A DNA stretch of 64,000 nt from Aquiflexum lacus (lineage in GTDB: Bacteria > Bacteroidota > Bacteroidia > Cytophagales > Cyclobacteriaceae), in the NCBI RefSeq assembly GCF_015476655.1, contig NZ_JABFHF010000029.1, positions 1-64,000 on the forward strand. The letters are read 5' to 3'. The position numbers and the translations under genes are program-made. How positions within the stretch are numbered: position 1 is the stretch's first letter; every line of letters begins with the position of its first letter. The notes below the pieces were generated by a model. The model saw nothing but the letters and a program-made list of their open reading frames with translations. It did not search any database and was not told where the DNA came from. Positions 17,301 through 25,500 of the stretch are shown in pieces.

Positions 17301-17774
17301 ATCTTTTATGGAAAGTTTCTTAAAAGCGATAACAAAGTTTCGCTTCAACTCACTTCCCGAGAACCACCGTGCCTGAGCTAGGGTCACGTATTGGGATTCA
17401 TTTTGAAAGACCGCCACTAATACCGATTGTGCCTTTGATTTGTCACCCCTTAGCTTTTTCACTTCTCGTGTATTGGTATCTGCGTTTTCAGTTTCCCCAA
17501 ATTCGCCAAGCAAATAGGTCTCCTCGGTCCGCTCACCTTTTTCACCTGCGGTCTGATTGTAAGCTCGTGCCCTACGCTCAGGCAGTAACAAGGTCAGGAG
17601 ACCATCCACCAAAGTTGTTTTTCCGGAACCATTACCTCCTGTAAGCAGAGAGGTTTCACCTCCTGGCTCGATGGAGAAAATGTCCTTATCAAATGTTCCC
17701 CAGTTCCATACTTCAAAAGCATGGAGGCGAAAGCCGGATTGGCTCGGTTTGGTGCTAAACAGACTTAAGTTCAT
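14364..17774 (-). CDS. jetC: Wadjet SMC-like ATPase JetC
   Basis: A 1136-residue MukB-like SMC protein. Walker A is GGNGSGKTT at 46-54. Long coiled-coil arms (rich in E, K, L, R) run from about 240 to 1000, with a hinge-like globular middle (about 460-640). The C-terminal head carries the signature LSGGEGAQL and Walker B FICVDEAFSKQD. It is the motor of the JetABC loop-extruding complex that brings plasmid DNA to JetD. Its start overlaps the end of jetB by 20 bases and its end is two bases from jetD, as expected for subunits made in fixed ratio. MukB/MksB condensin is the alternative, but the attached JetD nuclease points to Wadjet. Confidence 0.92.
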   Translation of the reverse strand: MNLSLFSTKPSQSGFRLHAFEVWNWGTFDKDIFSIEPGGETSLLTGGNGSGKTTLVDGLLTLLLPERRARAYNQTAGEKGERTEETYLLGEFGETENADTNTREVKKLRGDKSKAQSVLVAVFQNESQYVTLAQARWFSGSELKRNFVIAFKKLSIKDDFMPFDSSGEWKKRLKQKYPKEGSKEFLLFTDSSGEYGRWMRKAFGMRSEKAQTLFNKTIGLKVLGNLDEFVRVQMLEERESEEEFQKIKSYFKTLNDAHRAIEKAHKQIELLTPIRDKSIRLTTLKVDLIHKESFKQTAPLWFAKNQDALIQKFIASINEQRLENEEKCEILSDEVEELDHKRIKLDVQIESDEVGRQIRDLEKDNKRFEQEKSDREKDLNLYNQLAENLEFQPSPQSQELFNDQRKLAIDKKKRTAEILDQNEEKLFQTRKESDDTKVKFDDLSNELSVLRSQKNNITGHPARIRNEILESIGATENEIPFVGELIKVREEAREWESAIERLLHNFALRLIVPEEYYQQVNQYVKEHDLRGRVIYHKFSKKEVAPRIFQQHDEKELTNKLDFKSSEYTEWIKNEISSKFNYLCVDDLESFRLAERAITREGLTKNASRHEKDDRPEVRSRQQYVLGWDNKEKIAVLKEEAAQLNDKINAIDNRWKAIKAHQTRGRRVAEDLTRFIDFKAFKKIDWWSLSAEIQENKLRIEELEKTNDRVNTLKKQREEIVKTIKAKQEVIRNLEKEINQIDSQLNIQQQKLREAREVIDRYSGLKTSEKLVAFEAHFTAEIECDIDSIEKVRGKIIGEINQDIERLRDDIRKIESAAEGLMRLFKNPEKEIVEKFSDWNSDTHRLSDSAEFVEEYVALLERIEKEELAEYKQQFKKYLNEEMITKMSDFQTWLERQEEDIEENIETLNKSLEKINFNNNPPTFIKLHVEKDYSPKVKEFRLRLNEWKPNLVEFERSKDDRILEESFNKIRSLLDRLTEDESLRKEVLDVRNWLKFKAVAHHREDPTKVFRSFTGTAKLSGGEGAQLTYTILGSAIAYQFGIHSEGLNTNSFRFICVDEAFSKQDDEKAQFLMELCKQLHLQVMVVSPAKAEEVAIVEPYIARVHFVQRKDNRHSVVYDMPIKKLQEQREQYLQSAV

Positions 17775-18345
17775 CTTCCAGTTGTTGTTTAAACTTAGAC
17801 AGCTCGTCTGTAGTAACCCTAGCTTTCAGGATCCGCTTCACTTCGTATCTATATTCATCAGTAGATGTCCTGTCTTTGTGCACCAACTTCAAAAAGCCCA
17901 TCTTTACGCAATCTTCTAAGTGGCGATTGAGCTCTTTGATAAACTTTAATTCATTGGTTTTCTCTTTGAAAAACATCTCCATTCGATCCCTGAATTCTTT
18001 AGGAGTAATGTACAAATTGGCGGTCTCCAGATCGCTCGATTCAAATTCAAGCAGCCACTCTCTTAGCAATACACAAACCAATGTAAGGTCGTAAGTCAGA
18101 GGCATTCTACGAATTAATCCGATAGTGGTTCCTGATTCATCGAGTTCGATCTGTTTTAGATAGGCATACCCGTCTCTTTTATCAATGACCACCTCAAGAG
18201 CTATTCTTTCAAAGTATTGAGTGAGTTCGACCTGGTACTGAAGTACCTCATTCCAAACTTCTTGCTGGTCTTCAAAAACAGGGCCCTGTAGAAGCTTTAC
18301 AGCTGACTTGGCGTAGGGAGCAATATTTCGATTTTGGTGTTGCAT
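17755..18345 (-). CDS. jetB: Wadjet MukE-like subunit JetB (DUF4194)
   Basis: A 196-residue protein in the place and with the size of JetB, the kite (MukE-like) subunit that binds the kleisin JetA and DNA. Visible features are two predicted winged-helix regions. One is around IALEVVIDKRDGYAYLKQIE with LIRRMPLTYDLTLVCVLL. The other is a C-terminal one with LNRHLEDCVKMGFLKLVHK. The family (DUF4194) is assigned from this pattern and from the gene order. It starts three bases after jetA and overlaps jetC by 20 bases. Confidence 0.85.
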   Translation of the reverse strand: MQHQNRNIAPYAKSAVKLLQGPVFEDQQEVWNEVLQYQVELTQYFERIALEVVIDKRDGYAYLKQIELDESGTTIGLIRRMPLTYDLTLVCVLLREWLLEFESSDLETANLYITPKEFRDRMEMFFKEKTNELKFIKELNRHLEDCVKMGFLKLVHKDRTSTDEYRYEVKRILKARVTTDELSKFKQQLEDELKSV

Positions 18346-18348
18346 TTA

Positions 18349-19830
18349 CTATCTGGTAAAAATAATTTGCGGCAAGTCAAGGTACTTTCCTTCCGTTAGG
18401 TTGAACAGGATGGTTTCACGAACATTCTCATTGATGAAGAATCTGTTGTTGGCATTTATGAGGGTGATGTAAGCCAAGAGTTCTGCCAAGCCTTTATTGA
18501 GCCCCTTTTCTCGCACTACTTCCTGAAGTGAAACCTGCGATCTTGACTGAAGTAAGTCGTGTATGTTGGCAAGTAATTGCTTCTTGTCAATCAAGTCGGC
18601 ATTGTAAATTTTTGATAGATCCTCCAGGTCTTCCATTGCAAGTTGAGCCCGCTCTGCCTTCATGACAAATGAATTGTTTTCCGGCCTTTCCCCAAGCTTG
18701 CGCTCCAAGGGGAGGTAGATTTCCGGATTGCCCTGCATGTCGAGATAATACTCCTTAGATGAGGGGTAATTGACCAACTGGATGGCAAGCTGCCGGATTC
18801 CGGACATGAGTTCTTTTGCCTTTCGCGATTCAAACTGCTCTTTAGCCACAATCTCTCTACTTAGTTTGTCAGCAAGTACCCCGTTTTTATCCAACACTTT
18901 ACGGGCTGCCAGGTGCAAAAGTGATTTTAGCTTTCTTAGTGAGCGGGAAGAAATCTCGATACCACGATCTTCCAGCACATCGTACACTTCTTTGGTAAGT
19001 TTCTGGAAATCTGACTGACTTGCATCGTCCAGCATGAATTGCCAAAAGGCATAAAAGCTTTTGCCCTGATCAGTACTGCGCAGTTCGTTCAGCGCATCAA
19101 AGGTTTCTGATAAAAGCTTCCCCTTGGAGAGTTCGGCTTGTTGCTGCCGCTCATAAATCTTGCGGGTGATTTCCTTAAAGTTGTCCTCCACTTCCTTGAA
19201 ATCCCCGATTAATTCATTTGCTATACGGTTTACTTCTTCATATCGGGACTTGATCTGGTAATCTTCATAAGTATTCACATACCCATCAATCTTGATTTTC
19301 CGGATTTCTTCCTCAATCGCCCGCTTTCTTCGTTCCAGTTCTGTCAACCTCTTTTCACTGTCCGGATTGGCATTTTCTATGATGTCCCTAAGTTTGGTAA
19401 AGATGTCCTTGAACTTGGATTCTGTCCCTACAAATTCCTTTTCCTTTAACAACTCAAATACCTGAAAAGCCTTTTCCACATGTTTGGACAAAAAGACCAA
19501 GGGCTCTTTTCGGACATCATCCATCATGTTGCGGAGGTAATTAGCGTCAATCCATCGATCGATATACAGTTTGGCCTTTTCATCAAAAGCCAAAATGAGC
19601 CTGTCGGATTTGACCTCGTCATCATCCTCCAAGTATTCGATTTCCTCAAGAAAGTCAGCTAATCTTTGCACCAAAAGCTGGTATTGGATAGAGATTTGTT
19701 CACCTAACTTGTATTCTCGATATAGGAATGTAATAATCAAAGGCAGATTTTTGGCTCGCAATAATTTCAAGGTTACTGCTGAATCAACAAGAGATCGAAC
19801 TTTCAATATGGAGGTGAAGGATTCTAGCAT
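18349..19830 (-). CDS. jetA: Wadjet kleisin subunit JetA (DUF3375)
   Basis: A 493-residue MukF-like kleisin. It opens with the family pattern VRSLVDSAVTLKLLRAKNLPLIITFL, here in two blocks either side of SAVTLK. A long helical middle (coiled coil around RLTELERRKRAIEEEI) follows, then a C-terminal winged-helix-like region ending LNKGLAELLAYITL. JetA bridges the two JetC heads and holds JetB. It is the first jet gene and begins six bases after the stop of the HNH endonuclease gene, so the nuclease and the Wadjet genes share one transcript. The order A-B-C-D is the standard type I Wadjet order. Confidence 0.88.
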   Translation of the reverse strand: MLESFTSILKVRSLVDSAVTLKLLRAKNLPLIITFLYREYKLGEQISIQYQLLVQRLADFLEEIEYLEDDDEVKSDRLILAFDEKAKLYIDRWIDANYLRNMMDDVRKEPLVFLSKHVEKAFQVFELLKEKEFVGTESKFKDIFTKLRDIIENANPDSEKRLTELERRKRAIEEEIRKIKIDGYVNTYEDYQIKSRYEEVNRIANELIGDFKEVEDNFKEITRKIYERQQQAELSKGKLLSETFDALNELRSTDQGKSFYAFWQFMLDDASQSDFQKLTKEVYDVLEDRGIEISSRSLRKLKSLLHLAARKVLDKNGVLADKLSREIVAKEQFESRKAKELMSGIRQLAIQLVNYPSSKEYYLDMQGNPEIYLPLERKLGERPENNSFVMKAERAQLAMEDLEDLSKIYNADLIDKKQLLANIHDLLQSRSQVSLQEVVREKGLNKGLAELLAYITLINANNRFFINENVRETILFNLTEGKYLDLPQIIFTR

Positions 19831-19836
19831 AGAAAA

Positions 19837-20802
19837 TTAATTCTTGAAAACATTATTTCTATGCCACAAAAAATTCTCCTTTAATGGATAAAATCTTTTA
19901 GATATTGGTAATCTTATTTCTTGACCCTCAAAATCTCTTATCCTATAATTTGATTCACTCTCTACAAAACTATTTGATACAATTACCTTATAGTTATCAT
20001 CAATCCCAATTAATCCTCTATCAAAGGCCCTATGCAAATTTGGACACAAAGCAATTCCGTTTACTACGGTATCATTATAACTTTCACTAAATGGAACAAT
20101 ATGACATGCATCAATCATAGATATATCTATAGTTGCATCAATTTTCAAACCTGAAATGCAGCATGTATCATTGTAGATTTTGGGAATTTCCCTTTTGAAA
20201 AGACTACCCCTTAAAAAAATTTCTTCATCATTCTTTTCTAAAATCAATTTCCTAATTTCTTCACGATAATCTTCCGATGATTCATTAAATATTTTTTTTT
20301 CAAGTGAATCAAAATGTTTTCTTTGAACATATAATGAATCTACAAATTCATCTTTGGTATCAGGAAAAAATTCATGAAGAATAAATTGCTGCAAGATTAA
20401 ATTTGACTCTGGATTTGACATCAAATCAACTAAATCCTGATCAATAATCGCGCATTCAATTACCATGTTTAGGTTGGCAAAAGTCTTCATTGAGTTTGGA
20501 AAAAGTAGAATGTTTTCAAAGCCTTGCTTAGGAACTAGTTTCCAGAACTTATCCCCGCTCAGGTGATAAAAAGGTAAAGCAAACCTGCAATCATGATTAG
20601 ATTTTACTAATAAACTCCAATTGGTTTTGAATAAAGAAACTAATTCCGGACTTATATGTATTCTTTTTTCAAAATTAATTCCTTGTTGAAAAGTTTGTAA
20701 TAAGGAAAGAAGAAGAATCGGCTTATGAGGAGCTGAACCTTTAGATCGGTCAATTCTTAGTTTTTTAAAAATTTTGAGATATTTTGACAAAACAACATCC
20801 AT
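19837..20802 (-). CDS. HNH endonuclease with possible sulfur-recognition N-terminal domain
   Basis: A 321-residue nuclease. The C-terminal HNH_2-type domain has all three catalytic positions: DACHIVPFSE (H234), VVNGIALCPN (N248) and LHRAFDRGLI (H257), preceded by a Cys pair at 214-215. The N-terminal half has SAPHKPILLLSLL (about 23-35) and LPFYHLSGDKFWKL (about 76-89). This layout recalls the sulfur-binding domain (SBD) of McrA-type enzymes that cut phosphorothioate DNA; I infer this and did not align it. It lies 28 bases after the dndC-like gene and six bases before jetA in the same operon. If the SBD reading is right, it links DNA sulfur marks to cleavage. AT-richness suggests acquisition. 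Confidence 0.8.
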   Translation of the reverse strand: MDVVLSKYLKIFKKLRIDRSKGSAPHKPILLLSLLQTFQQGINFEKRIHISPELVSLFKTNWSLLVKSNHDCRFALPFYHLSGDKFWKLVPKQGFENILLFPNSMKTFANLNMVIECAIIDQDLVDLMSNPESNLILQQFILHEFFPDTKDEFVDSLYVQRKHFDSLEKKIFNESSEDYREEIRKLILEKNDEEIFLRGSLFKREIPKIYNDTCCISGLKIDATIDISMIDACHIVPFSESYNDTVVNGIALCPNLHRAFDRGLIGIDDNYKVIVSNSFVESESNYRIRDFEGQEIRLPISKRFYPLKENFLWHRNNVFKN

Positions 20803-20830
20803 TTCAAAAAGTAATATAGGTGGTAAATAT

Positions 20831-22144
20831 TTAATTCATTTTTAATTGATTAATATATTGTTCAAGTCTTCTATTCAAATCAGCTTGTAAGCCTCTTTTT
20901 CTGATCATTAATGTTTTTGTTTTTTGTAGGGCCAGGCTATCCCTGATAAAATTCAGGTCTTTGGGTTCCTCAGTACAGGATTTTGCCAAAAGTTCTTCTT
21001 CTTCTTTCAGCTTTTCGATTTGACGGCTCATATCAATTTTATTTTTAAAAACTAAATTATAAATATCCGACACTTTTGTGTCGAAAAAGCAATCTCTAAA
21101 CCAATGGTACTGTATCAATACCAATTCTTGTTGGGTAATCAATTCAACACCTTCTGTTTCCTGAATATGTTTTTGAGCCCAAAGAATTCTTCTCAATATT
21201 TCTGCTCTGGTCTCAAATAAATATGGGCCCCAAACACCCTCTTTTAAATCTCCGTTTCTCCTTCTTGGATCCCTGTATTTCTCAGGATTATCACGAGTTT
21301 CAACCAAAAAATCCCTGATTTCAGAAAGTGGCAACATCCATTCTTCACCATTGTCTATTAGCCCTTCCATGGATTTATCCTTATTGACAACAGTACATGT
21401 CCAACATCCAAATCGGCTATTTCCACAACTAGGTGTTGTTTCATCAATTACCAATGGACAATCTCCTGCGTTGGCGTTTCTATAAAGTGTCACCAATTCC
21501 TTATGTGTTCCTCCCCATGGTGGTGGGACTTGATTCAAATATTGCCAAAGTTCATTTGTAGTTACATCCTTTATCGGAGCATAAACAACAGCATTTGGAA
21601 GTTGATGTTTTCTAAGCCTCTGACCCTTTATTTCATGTTTTTTGATTGATCTAGCCCTATTTCCACTTTCTGCACTCCTAGTCCCCAATAAAATTATCGC
21701 TTCACCAGCCTCGTTTATTTTCTCTGTAATAAATCGAGTTGTTGGATTAATTTTTAGCCTTTCTGTACACCACCTGACAAACCTATTTGGAGCAGGATAA
21801 CCCAACCCAATAAGCCGAACCCAAAAACTATCTTCCATTCTAGGCATAGTTTCATGCACTGTTAAAGGAATCTGTTGGTCTTTTGCAGCAATTTGGATTT
21901 TGTTTAGGGTAGTCTTAATGAACTTTACCATCCTTGGATTCTCGACCATTGTATCATTACAGACCACATAAATCCTTCTTGTTAAAAGTATAGGCTCAAC
22001 TTTTTTGAGAGCCTTCCACACCACTTGAAGCAGCATAGTACTGTCTTTCCCTCCACTAAATCCAATTATCCATGGTCTTGGGTTTTCATCGTACAAATAC
22101 TGATCAATTATTTCGTTTTCTAAATGGCGGAGATCTAAAGACAT
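20831..22144 (-). CDS. dndC: DndC-like DNA phosphorothioation sulfur transferase
   Basis: A 437-residue PP-loop ATPase of the PAPS-reductase superfamily. It has the pyrophosphatase loop GFSGGKDSTMLL (S30-S35), RWCTERLKINP (C126), LGTRSAESGNRA, and the cysteine cluster DCPLVIDE...SCGNSRFGCWTCTVV (C229, C240, C247, C250) that in DndC should hold an iron-sulfur cluster. DndC activates DNA for sulfur insertion in phosphorothioation, using sulfur from DndA. It is the first gene of the operon leading to the HNH nuclease and jetABCD. No dndB, dndD or dndE is present in the window. Assimilatory PAPS reductase is unlikely because the GCWTCTVV motif and length are those of DndC. Confidence 0.87.
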   Translation of the reverse strand: MSLDLRHLENEIIDQYLYDENPRPWIIGFSGGKDSTMLLQVVWKALKKVEPILLTRRIYVVCNDTMVENPRMVKFIKTTLNKIQIAAKDQQIPLTVHETMPRMEDSFWVRLIGLGYPAPNRFVRWCTERLKINPTTRFITEKINEAGEAIILLGTRSAESGNRARSIKKHEIKGQRLRKHQLPNAVVYAPIKDVTTNELWQYLNQVPPPWGGTHKELVTLYRNANAGDCPLVIDETTPSCGNSRFGCWTCTVVNKDKSMEGLIDNGEEWMLPLSEIRDFLVETRDNPEKYRDPRRRNGDLKEGVWGPYLFETRAEILRRILWAQKHIQETEGVELITQQELVLIQYHWFRDCFFDTKVSDIYNLVFKNKIDMSRQIEKLKEEEELLAKSCTEEPKDLNFIRDSLALQKTKTLMIRKRGLQADLNRRLEQYINQLKMN

Positions 22145-22563
22145 GTTTTTTAAAAAGATTTCAATTTTTACTTATTGCCAAAATAACAATTTATTAATGA
22201 TATTAACAGTGAATTTTACTGCAATTATATTTAAAATCTGAGATAAAATGGAAATTCAAAGAGTTGGGTAGTAATTGAGGTAAAATAGGCTGCAAAAATA
22301 TTTCACATACCTCTTCGATTCCAACAACTAATTTTCACTTCCCCTCCAATTGGCCTCCGTTGATAACAATAAACCAAAGAAAGCAGAATAAAAACACTTC
22401 CTACAAGCAGGGCTATTCCTAAAGTATTCAAGTTGGCAGGTACGGATGTTACCAATTTCAGGTTTACCCTGTTGTCCAAAGACTCTGACTTAGTGACGCC
22501 TGAGTCTGGAGTTTCCAAAAAGAAAAAGGATAATCGTGTCGACGCAATACTTGGTACTCAACC
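22145..22563. other. gap at the right edge of the defence island
   Basis: This 419-base gap must hold the promoter of the dndC-hnh-jetABCD operon, and 22145-22300 is very AT-rich. A leftward reading frame at 22303-22518 (71 residues from TTG) has one membrane-spanning stretch (IALLVGSVFILLSLV) followed by positive charges. It could be a small membrane protein or the tail of a lost gene. It follows the helicase stop in the same frame. I do not call it a gene. Confidence 0.4.
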
Positions 22564-25500
22564 TCACCTTTCCCCATTTCCTTCCTTCCTCCCAAAAACT
22601 ACCTCAGGCAACACCACCAAGGCCTCCTTCCCGGTTTCGGAATCAGTCCAATAAACCATCCAATTGACGCTGACTTTTTGTAACAGGTAATCTTTATTAG
22701 CCAGGCGCTCTATGGTTTTTTGGAAAGCGAAGGAAAATCTCAGAATGGGATGTCCTTGGGTATCGAGGCATTCCTGACCGTTGTACCTGAGTTTATCACC
22801 CGGCCTTAGTCGGGAAATTTCCCGCTGCCGGCTATGGGAAAAACTCAAAAAGACATCCTTGTGCGTAAGCTGCATGACCAAAGTGTCGGTATCTTCAAAC
22901 CGGTTGGTTTCTTCTTTGTAATTCATTTTGGACACTTTCAGGTTGTCCAAATACTGTCCCTGATAATGAATGGACAGGAAGTTTTTGGCCCTTGTCATCC
23001 CCACGTACAGCAAGCGTTTTTCCTTTTCCTCCTTGACCTGTCTCTGTTGCAGCATCAAAAATACCTGATCAAACTCCCGGCCCTTGGCCTTGTGAATAGT
23101 GGAAACCAAAACACTTTCGGAAGACTGCCTGTAAAAATCCTCTATGCGGGACTCAGAGATGTAAGTTTCCAGATCACTTTTGAATCTGACTTTGGGATAT
23201 ATCTTTTCAAAATCAACCAACATATTACAGATCCATTCAAAAGTGGTACTTCCTCCAAATTCCTTTTTCAAGACCTCTTTAGCATACTTCCATTTTTCCT
23301 CTAATATGGTGTATTCCCCGGGCTGCAATTTAAGGGCTTTGAAAAATGTCCGCACTTCGTACAGTTGCAAGAGGTTGAAAAGATCGTTGCTTTGGACAAG
23401 ACTTGCCGGAAGTCCGCGTTGCAACAGCAAACTGACCACTTTAAAGGCTTCTTCATTGGTTTTGGTCAGTACCCCGACTGTGCCTATCAGGTCCGTGGAT
23501 AAAATCTACTCCACCAAAGGCCTGACCATAAAATCTCCCACATGCTTGGTCAATCGGAGTTCCCCCGGACTTTGGTCCTTGGCCATGATGGGCGTATGCT
23601 TCAGCCTATGGTCAATGGTTTCCACCCATTGGTTGGTGAAGTCCACGAGATTGCCCTTGCTTCGGAAGTTTTCCACCAATTCGTACTTTATGGCCTTTTT
23701 TTCCGTGATGAACTTTTCAAGATAAACAGAACTTGAACCGCGAAACTCATAAATGTTTTGATCATCATCACCCACTGAGATGACCCGCATTTCCTCGTTT
23801 TGATCCATCAGGGCTTCCACCAAGGCATATTCCTCGGCACTCATGTCCTGAGCTTCATCGATGACCAAAACCGTCTTGGTGATTTCCTTGATTTCGGCTT
23901 TGTTTTCACGGATGAGTACGGTGGCCTGTGCGATGATTTCATCGGATTTTTCAAGTGTTCCCATTTTTCCCAAAAGGTCAAAGCAGTAGGAATGAAAGGT
24001 TTTGATATCCACATAAAGAGCCGCATTCCCGATCAGGTCCATCAGTCGTTTTTTAAATTCCGTTGCCGCCGCCCGGGAAAAAGTAAGCATCAACAATTGT
24101 TCCTGCTTGACATCTTCCATCAGTAATAAAGCCGCTAATTTGTGGACAAGTATGCGGGTCTTGCCGCTGCCCGGACCCGCTGCCACCACGATAGACTTGG
24201 AATCCTTGTCCTTGATGATTTTCAATTGGGCAGGTGAAAGTTCCCCAAATAGTTGCTTGAATTTGGCAGGGGTAATGTTCTGAGAGATTTCCTTTTGTCT
24301 GTCGCCTTTAAAATACTTGTTGAGGAACGCAGGATAATTCATCTGAAAGTAATCCTCTACAAAGCGCAAAGCGTCCTGATAGTCGGCTATCATCTTTTTG
24401 GCATATTCCCCTACGATATGGATCTGCTGCACCTTGTTTTCGTAGAACTTCTCCAACTTCTGATAGTCTTCCTGCTTGTAGCGGGAGCGGGTATCTTCGG
24501 TAGTTCTTTCCACGGTCAGTCTGTTATACAGGACGAGGAATCCACCTTCGATTTTGAGAGACTCAATGCGGGAAAGGTAGAAAAGGGCATCCTCCACCTC
24601 AGCCGATGAACAGGTTTTTACAAAAAGATTAGAAGAAAACTCAAAAGCCACTTTCAGTTCCTGTACAGAAAAATCCACCGACATCTCTCCGGAAAAAAGC
24701 GGCAGTTCTTTATCAGGTGAATCTGCATGTTCAAAAAGGTATTGGATGATAAATTTCGAAATTTCATGCCTTTGACGAAATTTCTCCTTCAGTTCATCCA
24801 AAGGAAGGTTCAACTTCAGTTCCACATGGTTTTTGGAGGTTTTGGAAAATCTTTTGCTCACCCAGTTTTTGATGCTCCAATAGTTGAAGACCGAGCGGAT
24901 ACGGGCAGGAGTGACTCCCTGCAATCCCTCCAATTCAGCGGAATCATTTAGGGCTTTGAGGTTATACACTTCTGCCCTTTGGGAAAGCTGTGGAAGGAGG
25001 AAATTTTCCAAGCGTCCAAAGGAATCCACGATTTCCAGGGAGCGGTTTACATTTTCAGATTTCCGGACGTAGGCTTTCAGGTCTTTGGCATCGGCCAGTA
25101 TTTTTTCCTCCCTGAGCAATTGGATGATTTCGATCACATCTTCCCTGACCATGCCCAAATGGTCTGCGATGTAATCGACACGGGCTTCCGCTTCTTCATC
25201 TTGGGCTTTTTTTCGGCTTTTGGAAGAAAACAACTTTTTGATAATCCGGACTGCTTTTTCTTTTTGCTTTTCAGAAAATATTGTGGACAATTCAATTTTG
25301 GATATGGCTTCTTGGGCAGTTTTGGTCTGAATGCTGCTGGCAAAAATCTTGGGCATATTTTGCCCCCTTTTAAGGTATCCCGCATCTTCCAATGCAGCGA
25401 TGGCCGTGGTCACCCGGGTTTCCAGATCCATAATGGAATCATCCCAACCTGCTTTTCTGGCAATCTCCAAAGCAGAATTGGAAACCTGTTTACGGTATCG

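Noticed and set aside
13210-19830. Chromosomal condensin MksBEF/MukBEF
   Set aside because: The fourth gene is a Toprim-type JetD and the subunits match the JetABCD order, which indicates Wadjet.
20831-22144. Full Dnd phosphorothioation operon
   Set aside because: Only DndA- and DndC-like genes are found; DndB, DndD, DndE and the DndFGH restriction genes are not in the window.
22303-22518. 71-residue leftward frame with a membrane segment
   Set aside because: It starts at TTG, has no recognised family and lies just past the helicase stop in the same frame; I mention it in the gap but do not call a gene.
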